A stretch of 64,000 nt of DNA, from NCBI GenBank assembly GCA_034096865.1, contig JAWQFJ010025561.1:129001-193000 (forward strand). Direction: 5' to 3'. A program made the position numbers and the translations under genes. Source of the stretch: Theodoxus fluviatilis. Taxonomy: Eukaryota; Mollusca; Gastropoda; Cycloneritida; Neritidae. Positions 52,968 through 64,000 of the stretch are shown here, one piece after another. The notes under the pieces are model-generated. The model had not been told where the DNA came from. It worked only from the letters and a program-made list of their open reading frames with translations, and did not search any database. The stretch's first letter is position 1, and every line of letters starts with the position of its first letter.

Positions 52968-55900
52968 TCCTATGCAGCAGATCCAAGAGAAAATGAAGTT
53001 TACTTTAGACTAAACCCAGCGCCGTTTGTTTTCGTCTCTGTTTCAGATTCCCATCTCGCAGCTGTCGCCACATGTACGCTAAAACGCCACGCGCATTCTT
53101 GCAAGGAGAAACTGTAGCTGCTTGTCAAGTGCAAAATCAATCCGCTCTATCAGAGGGACTGGTGAGGTAACCCAATACGATGGCTTGCTCTACTTCGAAT
53201 CGTGAGAGTTAGTTCAGAAAGAGGGCGCAGCAAAAATGTTTAATTCAAACACGACTGGCTAATGTACTTGAAATTGAAAGACCAGAGGTTAACATCAGCG
53301 GAAACTTTTCTGCCACCAAGTCACGACTTTCATTCCAGACATGCGTACAGCTGACGAAGAACGGCTCTCCCCCCTCAAAAAGCGACAACAGGCTTGCCGC
53401 TAGCTTGCGTAAGCATTGCAGCCACTGCTTCGCCCTCCATGCAGCCACCCTGGTCTTTGCATCCACATTCCTGGAATTGTTCGAGTGGTCTTTCCATCGG
53501 AAGGCGAGACGGGCACACGCGATCTAGGACTGCACACAAGCAATGACTCGTGCAGAGAAGCCATGGCCAAAAAATTCACAGCGACCTCCAACCAGGTCGG
53601 GGGGAAATGCAGCGAGAGAGAGGGACCCAGCGAGAAGTGTTGCTTTGGCGCGAAGACCTTATTACGTTTCGTCACCCCAGTCACACATTCCTAAAATAAA
53701 AGCGCTGAAATGTGAAAACAGCAATGGGGAAAACAAGCACAAAGAAATAAACTTCGCCGCGTGACTCATTCTGCCTTGATATTCTGCGCGCGCAAGAACT
53801 TTCTCTCTCGATGAAACAAACACTCACATTGGCGCGTTTCAGATGTTGATGTTGTATATCACGAATTACTTTCTGATTTTTACTCAAATAATCATCGACT
53901 AATGTCATTTGAGAATAAAAGAGAACTATTAACATTTCAATACTTATTCGTTACCAATCTGAAACTGATTATAAAATTCTTGTAGTTCTTCTGAAGCAAA
54001 AACTTACCTTGATCAGTTGGCAAAAATTCTTTACACAATTATAATCTTCAAAATGTCACATCACAACGCTTGTTACGTATCGAAAAGTCGGCAAATAAGA
54101 AGCAAGTGACGGCGACCAAAAAGGAATGCCTTGCAAGATCATGAAAAGGCCGAGCGTTTGCGTTCGACTGCACAAGGAAAATGCCGTTCAAAAAACTCTT
54201 TCCGCCCTTTTCTTTCAAGCTTCCTCTCAACAAGTGAATCACGCCACGAAAAAGAACCAAGCTTCTTCGTCTCTGTAAATTAGAACGTGACGCCGAAAGA
54301 CAAACCTCCCCGGGCTGGGACCTTGAAATAGGTTAATCAAGAACTCGGCAACAGAATCTGGATGCTAACTGTTGCAAGCAGAGCAACGGAAACGTGAATC
54401 ATAGAGAGGAAATGAGCTGGGGGCAGGCACAGAGGGGAAGGGTGTGGGGGGAGTGGAGAGTTTCTCGCACAGCACGGCAACCGTTGAAGGGCAGTATCGA
54501 AGTGACCTGGCTGTTGGGTTATGCAAAGGCGGCTCAACAGGATCACGCAATAACCCAGTGGAGATGGGCGCAACAGAGTCACTCCCAGCCTAACTCGATT
54601 GCAGAAACCCAATTAGGTGAGCTTGATTATGCGGCAGGGAGAGCGCACCTTCTCGCTTCCTCAATTAGCTGCCGAGCTGGCATCTCCTTGAATGAGCCAA
54701 TGGGGAGACGAATCCGACCCTCTCTGGGGGTCACGGTCTCCGGCCACTGCAATGCTGGAAAATAACCGCTGTTTATTTCTTTACACGTTCGCGGGGAGGA
54801 TCCTTTGCTAAAGCGAAAAACAGACACGAACTAACCCTTGATCGTAATGGTGCGCGGTGTTTGCTTCCCTCGCACATGACGTCGGCAAAGATGCCTGATA
54901 GGAGCTATCCGTGACGCCAGGAACTCAAACGCATCCATCGTTGGCGGATAAAAGTGATTAGAAATGGAAATCGTGCGTGTGCCCGTCCAAATCGCGTTAC
55001 TGGGTTGTCCTTTGCAGCTGAGCTAGACCGTTCCTTGTTTATTTGGAGAGAAAAAAAAGGAACGTGGGGTTGATTAACCCCCACCATGGAGCGTCGCGTG
55101 TTTCTCGAATCAACGACAGGCTGCATCGACGTCCTCTGGGGAAAGGTTAGACCCGGCTGTCAACAACCTCTAAAAGGCGGAGACCGTCTCCTTTAATCAC
55201 TGAGGTTAACACCCTTGACCCGAGCAATCTTTCTCTCCCCCAGTCTTTATCAAGAACCCGAGTCTTGATCGAGAACAATAACATGTAAATGGTTTTCAAT
55301 TTAAGAAGCATTTTATCTCAACGTCTGTAGGCAGGGGCAATAAAAACGATCACGTTGAAGTTCCGTATCAACCAGTTCACTCCCTGGCAGGAGGATATGG
55401 AGCAGGTAAAACGGAGATAAAAGCGGCATTACCGTTCCCCCCAAACCCCCAGAAGTAGCTTTACTGCCTTGCCTTGGCCTTGCGGAATTCCACAAGCCGT
55501 CCAGGCAGCGAGTCTACCCAAAGAGCGATCAATGCTGCACATCGCTTCCAAACCGGCCTCGAAACGAATTTCTCCTTCTACTTCATAACCTAGGACCCGG
55601 AGTTGCAGCACAAAATCGCAAGACAGCGAGTCGCTCTAACACCGCCAATGATTCTCAAGTAGATACAAAGATTGTTCACACCTTCTTAGCATCACATCAT
55701 CTTACTGCAAAATCAAGTTCTACGTCTCCTGGTTGTAGCCTAAATGATCATGAGTAAGAAACGTGCAAGGCAAAAAATACATCGAGCTACATTTCACGGC
55801 AGCAGCGTGTCACATTCATACAATCTCACTCTAGTCTAAAATGAACTTGTATCGCAATTCTTGTTCGACTCATGTGTGTGCAAGTCGCGCGTCCGTAACT

Positions 55901-56297
55901 ATCTCTATACTACTACAGCAAGGCAAGTTCTGGAGAAACTACGATAGTGTTTTACACCAGGAGTTCATGGGGAGGAGTTTGGAAAGGCGAGAAGAGAGAT
56001 ATCTGTAAGTTACACCTCCTTAGTGGGTTCATCTCACTCAGGCATCGGCCGAGCTCCCATCTTGACGGCTGGGCTGATAAACGAAATGCCATGACCGGCT
56101 GGTAACATCTCCAGGCTTGATGGATTTGCGCAGTGGGGACGACACTCAGAACACCCATTAGAAGAGTTCAGACCAAACTCACTGCTGTCCACTGTTCAGA
56201 CTGAATTTCCATTCTCACGTCAATCGGCATGTAGACCATTCAAAGGCATATGGACGTAGCATAGCCATGCACTGCCAATGGCGATACTGTTGCCAAA

Positions 56298-56305
56298 TGA
56301 CGTCA
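56298..56305. promoter_or_regulatory. Extended AATGACGTCATT palindrome (CRE-type site)
   Basis: The CRE core extends to a 12-bp palindrome. Motif match only. Confidence 0.22.
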
Positions 56306-59101
56306 TTCAATGCGAGGCAGAGTACAGCAGAATCAGCTTGAAAACCAAAAGCTCTGTCGACGGATAGTTTTTGAGCTGTGATAACTCTCCCCCCAAAAAA
56401 GAAAAAAGGAGGCTCGATCCAAAACCTGCAACGATCAGAAATAAAGACAAGCACATTGGACAGTCAAACACCTCAACTATGAATGTGATGTCTCGCTTTT
56501 CAGCAATAGCAATTACTGTGAATGTCTGTGACTTGCATAGGCAGTGCACGTTATCACTGAAATGTAAGGTTTCGGTAGAATCGGGACACCGCACTTTAGA
56601 CAACCTGGTCAACATAATCAGTTCTTCTTTGTCCTCAACACTGATACACGGCAAGCTTTCCATCCTCATGCCATCACACTGCCACGCAATCGCCACAAGG
56701 CAAAACACACATTCTCCTGTTACAGCCACCATGTCTGACCCCCAGCTCCCATCCTCCACCCGATACTCCCTCCTCTTCCGTCCAGGCTTTTCGCTCCCTG
56801 GCACTTCCTGTCCGCGGTCTTCAGGGGCGGGCGAGCAGGGGCCATCTGGAGGCCGTCCTGGGAACCTTCATCTTGTAAACTGCAATTGCCAAAGATGGAA
56901 TTGCCGCCCCGCGGAATTGGCCCGCTGTGCGACTGTGGCCAGGGTCCCAGGGTGAGGGGCGGGGTAGGGCCAGCAGGAAGGCAGGGAGTTGCAACAAGCC
57001 ATAGATAGAGAGGCAGAGATGGCACGCCGCCTCATTTGTCAAGGTGCCGCAGCCATTGTCTCGGCCAAGGCCAGAAGGTTTCTTCAAGACTCCCAGAGGA
57101 TGGGGCGGTGGTCGGTCAGCAGACAGAGGAGGTCAAATATCCTGTATTCAGGGACCCTGTATGGATGCCTCGCGTCCATCATGGGGCATTAAGCATTCCA
57201 GTCCCACTGGTCATCGGTCTTGGGAATCGTCGAATACGTTTCTTCCGTGCAAATCATTATCTTATGGGAAGAACTGGGCTCAGTGACAAGTGTGTCTGCA
57301 GAACGGAGCAGCAGTCACTGCAAGTTACCTCCACATGCAATAAATAGCGTCGATATCGCGCGTTTTTGTCTGTACCAATTGAACACTGAAGCGATTTAGA
57401 TGAAATAAAAATATAGATACCCTTTTCCTGCAGACGGGTTGAAAGGATGTACGATTGGAGACGCCAGATGTTCTCTGTCTATAACAAAACAAGCGGGATG
57501 CGTAATGTGATTTCGTTCACCCATGAACAACACTGACGGTCTGTGAAAGCGATTTCTATACCTCCTGTGAAGCGGAGCATCTTCCTAATGACGGCTCGTG
57601 CGACATAAGCACTTTCGCCAGTGTGTTGAGAACAAACATGAGACCACAGAGAACTTCTTTCTGCGGAGACAGCGACTCGACACTTCTCCAGGAACGCACA
57701 CGAGCGGCTGCAGCTGCTTTTGATTTCCAGCGCCTTTGGACTCCAGCAACATCACAAGCTAACAGCTGCTTGCTTTCTGCAGCACAAGAAGCGCGATAAA
57801 TCAAAGCTTCTTCCGAACACAAGCAGAAGTTCCGTCCCTGCGCAAAGAGTTTATTACACACAAGAAAACGATGCCACCTTCGCAGGTTCGTCTTCTGTAA
57901 CACCGGGAACTGACAGAGTTCTCCATTAGAGCCTGGTGAACATGACAAAGAGGACGACAAGAATTTCATTCAATTTTTCAGAATCATTACCGTTGTTCGA
58001 TGCAATCTACTCCAATGTCCATTTACTTCGGCAAGAGCGCAAAGCAGTCCATTGAAAAGGTCGTCATCTTGTCATTCCTGTGGTGCAGGGCAAGCAAGTG
58101 CCGGGGTGCGAAGAAGGACATAAAGTAGCTCAGTGACGAGAGACTAATAGCCACAGAGAACACAAGGCACCGGCAGCAAGAAACGTGATCTGGATTGATG
58201 AGAAAACTTCTTTACGCCTTGTGGACAACAAATGAAAAACAAACACAGGGTGGGAATAAACAACTGCTGATCTAAATCGCGTCATAACTACGTCGCTACA
58301 GCAAATTCCTTTCGAGAGCCCGAGAAGGGGAAAAACTCGCCAGAAGCAATATCCGAGTGGTATTATGCTACAGGAAGCACGGGGAAACTCCCATAAAGAA
58401 CCGGCTCGGCTTGGCAGACGATTCTACCACTTCGGGGCTCCGACATGCTTCGTGGACAGGGATTTTCATAAATCCATAACTTGCTGGCAAGCACTCTCAC
58501 AGGCTCTCAACGTAGGCCGGCCAAAATCTATGGAGGGTCGAGGACGGACCAGAGATTCACTCTGCAGCGCCTAACCGAGACCTAATCTCGATTCATGAAA
58601 CTTTCACCTCTTTCCGTGAGAAAACTTGATGGCATTTTTAATAATTCATCGTTCCCGTGGCAGGCAATTGAAACTCAAAAATCCGCCACAATGCCGTAGG
58701 ATCCTGAGGGGAAGGCACACTAGGGATGAAGGGGCCAGGGGGTGAGTGGTTGGGCTGGAGGTAGGGAGAAAAAGCGGAAAACTGCGGAATGAGTGGGAGA
58801 GGAGGGGAAGGGGCTTTGAAGGGGTGTACTTGTTTTCCATCAATCACCTTCCACGTGGAACGGGGAGTCTAGCGGGCTGTTGACAGCGCGGCTTTCTCTT
58901 TGCTCAGCCCTGCAGAAGACCTGCTCCCGCCCCGACTCGGCGTCCTCTCCCCAGGGAGGCCGGCGGCTTTTGTTTTGGGGGGACGGGCCCGGGTCTCGGT
59001 GCCGGGAACTAAGGGCCAAGTCTGGTGAGTAAGCACGGCAGGGTGAAGGGGTGCGTGGAGAGCAGAGGAAACGTGGGGATGGAGGGGGGAAAGGGTCGAG
59101 G

Positions 59102-59161
59102 GGTGGGGATGAAGGTGGGGATGGGGGTGGGGATGGGGGTGGGGATGGGGGTGGGGGGTGG
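59102..59161. repeat. 12-bp G-rich minisatellite
   Basis: About four to five copies of GGTGGGGATGGG in tandem; the minus strand reads as His-Pro repeats. A G17 run follows at 59221-59237. The plus strand is G-quadruplex-prone. Confidence 0.85.
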
Positions 59162-59460
59162 CAGGCAGCATCCTCTGCGAGGCACCTCAACGGCTGGCTG
59201 GGGGGCTCGACCGCCATCCAGGGGGGGGGGGGGGGGGTGCTTTTAAAAGGTGCGTCATCGTTGCTCTGGGCTCTCAGCCCAAGGTGTGGCCTTGCAGACA
59301 GGTAAAATCCAGTTGATTCCCCCTTCGTTCAACGATGTATGATATATTACAAAGTAAATATAACCGTTGGCACCACTGTCTAGGGCAAGGAATATCATCA
59401 TCATCCATGTTAATACTTGTACTTTTTTATTCTTCAGATAAAGAGAATACGGTACACCTA

Positions 59461-59496
59461 CTGTTGCTGCTGTTGCTGCCTCTCCTGCTGTTGCTA
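59461..59496. repeat. Imperfect (TGC/TGT)n trinucleotide repeat
   Basis: CTGTTGCTGCTGTTGCTGCC and a second, similar TGCTGTTGC patch; gives a poly-Leu frame that is not a gene. Confidence 0.7.
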
Positions 59497-62400
59497 AAGT
59501 CACTTACACCACTTCGGCTGGTCAGCAATATCAACAAATTACTGACATCGATGAGTAAGATCCTGGAGACAGAGAACATTTATTCTCAAAGCGTCTGGCC
59601 ACAGATGGCAAGCCAAGCCTCGTGCGCCAAAGACGACGGACAAAGACGAATACCACTTTATATTCGTTCAAATGAACTAGCATGGTCGTCATGCAGTATT
59701 TCCATTACACAGTAGTGAAAAATACTTTCTCCTAATACAATCTCAATAAAAAGTGTTTCCATGGCGCACCATGGATGGAGAGTCGTCTGGTTTGAACACA
59801 ATTACGGGCACCTGGTTTTTTTCGGGGGAGTTTATAATTTCAACGGTTAATTTCCAAGACCAATTATTACACGTGACGTTTACTTCGAGGTCATACCCTG
59901 CATTTTCGTGAGACCCTGCAGACGCTTATAACAACAATTCCATCTTCAGCCAATTCAAGAGGCTGTGACAAGAAGTATTACGTTCGGGCACCATTTCAAA
60001 GGGTTAATAACATCGCATGAAGAACACTGTTGCATAGAGTTAAAGGATAGGAAGTGCCTGGAAACTATAACTGCCTTATTACAGAATGGTGAGAATATTC
60101 TTCAGTGCGTCGGCATACGACGACTTGTCTTCCTCCAAAAATGAAATGGAGATGAATTTCATCGCAACAAAGGAGCAACCTACACATGAGATAAAGATAT
60201 AAACGCTCCGGCCCAAACAACGCGATCAAAATAGGTTTCCCATCTCATCTTGAAAGTATTGTGTGCTCTTTGAAACGTCAACAGCAGTTAGGGCATTCTC
60301 ACATTTCTACTTAACTCAGAGCTATGGAAAAGTTTACAAATCAATGAGTGGCGATGCTAGAAAACAACGACAACGCTTTGGATAAGAAAATCAGTAGTGA
60401 GTCTTGTATCACCGACAAAGATCAACATATCGCTGCTCGGCGAGCCACAAAAACAACCGTTGCAAATGCTAAAACGGCGCGAGGGCAGTGAGGCTGTATG
60501 AAAATCACCCAAAACATTCAACCAAATGCACGTAACCATTTTCACGACTGCGGCGTGGAGAGACCAATTCCTCTGCTCGACGCAAGATCGGTTTGCTTTG
60601 GTACGCCCCAGCAGCGCATTTTCACAGCAGATGTCTTTGCTGGCATGCTTCGTTCGCCTCAGACGATGATATTTCCCAACATAACGCGCATGGGCAAACA
60701 GCCTGATAGCAATGGAAACCGATCTATCAGCCCAATACCAAGTGACATTTCTTTCGCTTCGGTTTGCTGGAAGACCTGAGCGCATTGGCATTTGGGGGCG
60801 TGGGTTTGGGAATGGTCAATTTAGGTCTCTAATGACGCACAACTAATACGGATGTTGCCTGCTCCCAAGGGGCGCCAGTGGAGTTGCATTGTAATTCAAT
60901 CTCCGTCTTGCAAAACGCGGGGCGCAGAGCGAGGGACAAGACGTTCCCCTCCACGCAACGCCCTTTGCCTCCTCCTCGTACAACATGGCCGCCACCGCCT
61001 CGAAGAAGAGCCCGACCTATCAATGCTTAATTGAGCTTACGTAACGCGCGGCTCCCGCCTGGCAGGGCTGGCAGCCCAAACACACCAGAGGTCTCCCAAG
61101 CAAAACAAAGTCGGCCAGCTGCCAGGTTCCATCAAGGCTAATCCACGGCAGGTCCCCCTCATGATCAAATTAGAAGGTTCCAGTAAGCCTCTGGTCACAA
61201 ATCACTTTGCCTTTTGCCCAGGCCTGAAGCTTTCATAAGATTTCCTCGGGGACAGCCGAGGACTTCCGAGGGCACGGCCACAGATCACGTCGGACGAGCC
61301 TCCCGCCCAAGAGTGAGGAAAAAGTCGCGCCACCGAGGACACAATTGCATACATTGAATGTAATGCAAACTGACGAGTGAGCGAGTTTTCTCTCCGTCCT
61401 GCTATGTCAAAACGTGAGAGACTGTTGCAACTGGCCAATATTATTTCCTTGACCTGAAATGCATTGCATTCCCTCAGGACATGATATGACACTTGTTTCC
61501 TATCCATGGAGGGGACTCGAAAAGTCAGTTCAACTGGAATACTTTCCTTGAAAAGATATGCAGTGCTCACGTCAAATATGTCACGTATGAGTATGGAGTG
61601 AAAAGAAAAGAACGGGGATGATGCAGGGGAAATGAAGAACTTTGCAGCAAAAGTACCCTTAATAGTCATTTATGTTTCGGTTTTCTCTTTGTAAGGCCGT
61701 TCGTTTAATCAGATCTAAACGCATGTCAAATTACTTCCACAGTGTCACCAAGTCACCCCATTAGAACTACAGCGATCAAAATGGCCAAATGCATTCTTTG
61801 GAAATCCAAAGCGTTTTGAAGTACAGAAAGCTCAAACGAGAGAGATGACTTTGACATAGCTTTTTCTGTTCCAGTCAATGCCAAACTCCTGACAGGTCTA
61901 GACTCTATGCACGTCTACCTAATGAAGAATCTCACAAATCACACCGCCGAGCTGGGGTTGCGAGGGGCAGAGGTGTCGAAGTAATGAGGACAGATGCCCA
62001 CAGAGGGCGAGATGGAAAATACCAACATCGGGCAGAGGGGATTTATGGCCCGGACATGGACTCGCTCAAGGCCGCACGATGAGAGATGAATAGCTCAACC
62101 ACAGGGAAATTAGCCAGGCCTGGAAAGGGGTCCAAACTGTGCAATGAACTGGGTAGTCAGGGCCTGGATTGTTGGATACTTGTTGTTCAGAGCATATTAT
62201 GAAAATGGACAAGCAGCTCTGGGCTTTTGTTAAACAAAAACCAAAAAAAAACTGTTGTGCTATGTGAATAGGAGAATGCGTAGGTGACAAGCGGCCCATG
62301 AAGGGTGGGCATTAGTTATGAGAGGACGGGACGGATAGATTTGAGAGAGGGAGAGGAAATGATAAACACATTAGTCTGGCAGAAACTTCCCGCAATCGAT

Positions 62401-63819
62401 TCTTTATCATTTAATGTCTCAATAGGATCTCCGCGTTTACTTCTAGCAGGCACGAAAACAACTCTCGAGCCACTCTGGACGGTAAACTAAGGCCTCTCTA
62501 CAGTTTCGCTCGAACGATCCTAGAGTCTCCTGCAGCGAGCGTCCACTGCCAGCTTTTATGTTGAGTCCTTGACCTGTTTCCCAGACACCGTGAATGTGCG
62601 AGCTTTCTCTTTTTCACGCGAATCCCCGTCTAAACCAATTGGACGGCCGAGACGTCAGTTCTTGCAAATGTCGACGTGAGATGGAGCTGAAGGCCATGAT
62701 CGATTAAGTGAGGACACCAAAGAAATCGAACAACAAGGACAAGACCTGCTGAATCACCATTCCCTCTCCCGCCTAAACATGCCAGCAACGAAGATCCGCA
62801 CCTGAGACTAAATCCCAAGGTGCTGACTGCCCGGCACAAGCGGTAATCCTCTCAGAAAGTCAATGTGATTTGGCTTTGGTTTCCCGAACGATGGAGACGG
62901 ACTTTTACGCCATGAGTCCATAGGCACAAGGAAAAAACAGGAAACGATAACGTTTCGATGCATGAAATGGATTAAAACCAATGTATATCTGAATGGACTG
63001 ACTTATACACAATCATGCAGCGGGTTTCTAATTACTCAACAGTTAGCCTTTTCGACTCTCGCGTGGGTTCGACGAGAAAAGGTCATCTCAAGCAAGAGCC
63101 GAGTTCATCTCCAAAGGATCGGCCTCGCTGTGAGAGCTCCATCGGAGAGATGGCGTGGCCCTACCTCAAGCCGCGGGAATGGCAGATGACCAATCTCATG
63201 CAACATTAATGCCCCAGCACACAAACGAAGCCTGATGAAGACTGACACCGGTGCCTTCCCGGGCGGGCGTCTGGGGAGCGAGGGGGAGTTGCTGGCGCAC
63301 TTGGCCGCCCTTCATTAGTATGCCCCCCTGACCCACCGCGGCGCTAAAGACGTCTTCGGGGGCCGGACGGCATGGCGGACGCAAAGGCGGGCGCCTGAAG
63401 TAGGTATGCCCTGTCCATCACAACAGGCAGCCTTGTCCCCAGAGGTGGAGGCTACACTGGCTGGCGATTGAGACAGCACAGAGGGCCGACAGTTCATCTC
63501 AAGCCCCGCCACAAGGATGTCCCGGCTGCTTGGGATGTGTAAGGAGATGGTGATGCTGCTTACTCCATTGTGGCTTTCGTTGTTACAGTTTTTATTGAAG
63601 ATGTATCGAAACACGGGGAAATGTGTTGGAGTAACGTGTGTTGTAGCCATGTGTGTTGTAGTAATGTTTGTCGTGGTCATGTTTGGTATTGACATATACG
63701 ATTCGTCAAGTTTAAATGTCGCAAAGTTTGAGGCACTAAAGATACCTTTTTCTGTAGAGTTCAACTGTTAATTTGAACAGATATTGTAGCTCTCGACTCT
63801 TTCCATTCTCTCCCTCCGC

Positions 63820-63876
63820 CCCCCCCCCCCCCCGCCTCTCTCTTTCTCTCTCTGCGGGACCTCTGAAAGCATAGAA

Positions 63877-63946
<70 letters not shown>

Positions 63947-63978
63947 CTCTGTGCAGGACCTCAAAAGGCACACAAGAC
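63820..63978. repeat. Poly-C, then (CT)n flanked by a duplicated 38-bp segment
   Basis: After a poly-C run (about 63819-63833), the segment CTTTCTCTCTCTGCGGGACC plus CTCTGAAAGCATAGAAGAC (63842-63879) recurs in diverged form at 63941-63978 (CTTTCTCTCTGTGCAGGACC plus TCAAAAGGCACACAAGAC), on either side of about 54 bp of CT. Confidence 0.8.
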
Positions 63979-64000
63979 AGAGCAGATACAAGCGCAGACC

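Noticed and set aside
56307..56955. Overlapping frames of 194 (plus) and 165 (minus) codons
   Set aside because: They overlap in opposite orientation without a recognised family, and frames of this length are expected by chance in 64 kb. Parts of the minus frame look protein-like but no splice sites or homology could be argued.
57556..57969. A 137-codon minus-strand frame
   Set aside because: Low-information sequence with an Ala/Arg-rich patch; no motif or splice evidence.
61202..61669. A 155-codon minus-strand frame
   Set aside because: No recognised motif, no sema-domain signature and no clear acceptor or donor.

Overview
This is animal nuclear DNA: a sparse, intron-rich stretch dominated by microsatellites, not a bacterial or viral locus. 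Only one gene can be supported. Three consecutive minus-strand exons encode part of the extracellular region of a plexin (semaphorin receptor). They lie at 32727-32827, 3938-4073 and 3453-3624. All have canonical GT/AG borders and matching splice phases, and together they read as one PSI cysteine-knot domain followed by the start of the first IPT domain. The sema domain (upstream, at higher coordinates) and everything 3' of IPT1 (second PSI domain, later IPT domains, membrane span, cytoplasmic GAP domain) were not found. They probably lie outside the window or in exons too short to recognise by eye.

Layout, read left to right on the plus strand. Positions 1-3452 are the start of the next plexin intron, with (GA)n and (CT)n tracts and a 233-bp inverted-repeat transposon remnant (MITE) at 1290-1522. 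Positions 3453-4073 hold two plexin exons separated by a 313-bp intron. Positions 4074-32726 form one intron of about 28.65 kb, packed with simple repeats. It includes a 399-bp-period tandem duplication of a whole microsatellite cluster (19327-20097), a GT/GC/GA composite (22718-22911), a 59-bp AT run and an unrecognised minus-strand open frame (14053-14448). Position 32727 begins the first PSI exon. Positions 32828-64000 are the upstream intron or 5' region, with no exon I could defend. This part holds a tRNA-like (SINE-type) head near 47690, several coding-looking but unassigned stretches, and more GA/CT arrays.

Organism: plexins, kilobase-scale introns, GT-AG splicing, a MITE and a tRNA-derived SINE-like element point to a metazoan. 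The plexin residues look invertebrate in style. The moderate GC content and very high GA/CT load would fit a marine invertebrate such as a gastropod mollusc, but that is a weak inference; a crustacean is not excluded.

I found no evidence for a novel multi-gene system. The points most worth checking are the MITE, the duplicated microsatellite cluster, the unassigned 131-codon frame and the SINE-like head. Most long open frames here are Ser-Leu, Arg-Glu, Thr-His or Cys-Val translations of dinucleotide repeats and are not genes.
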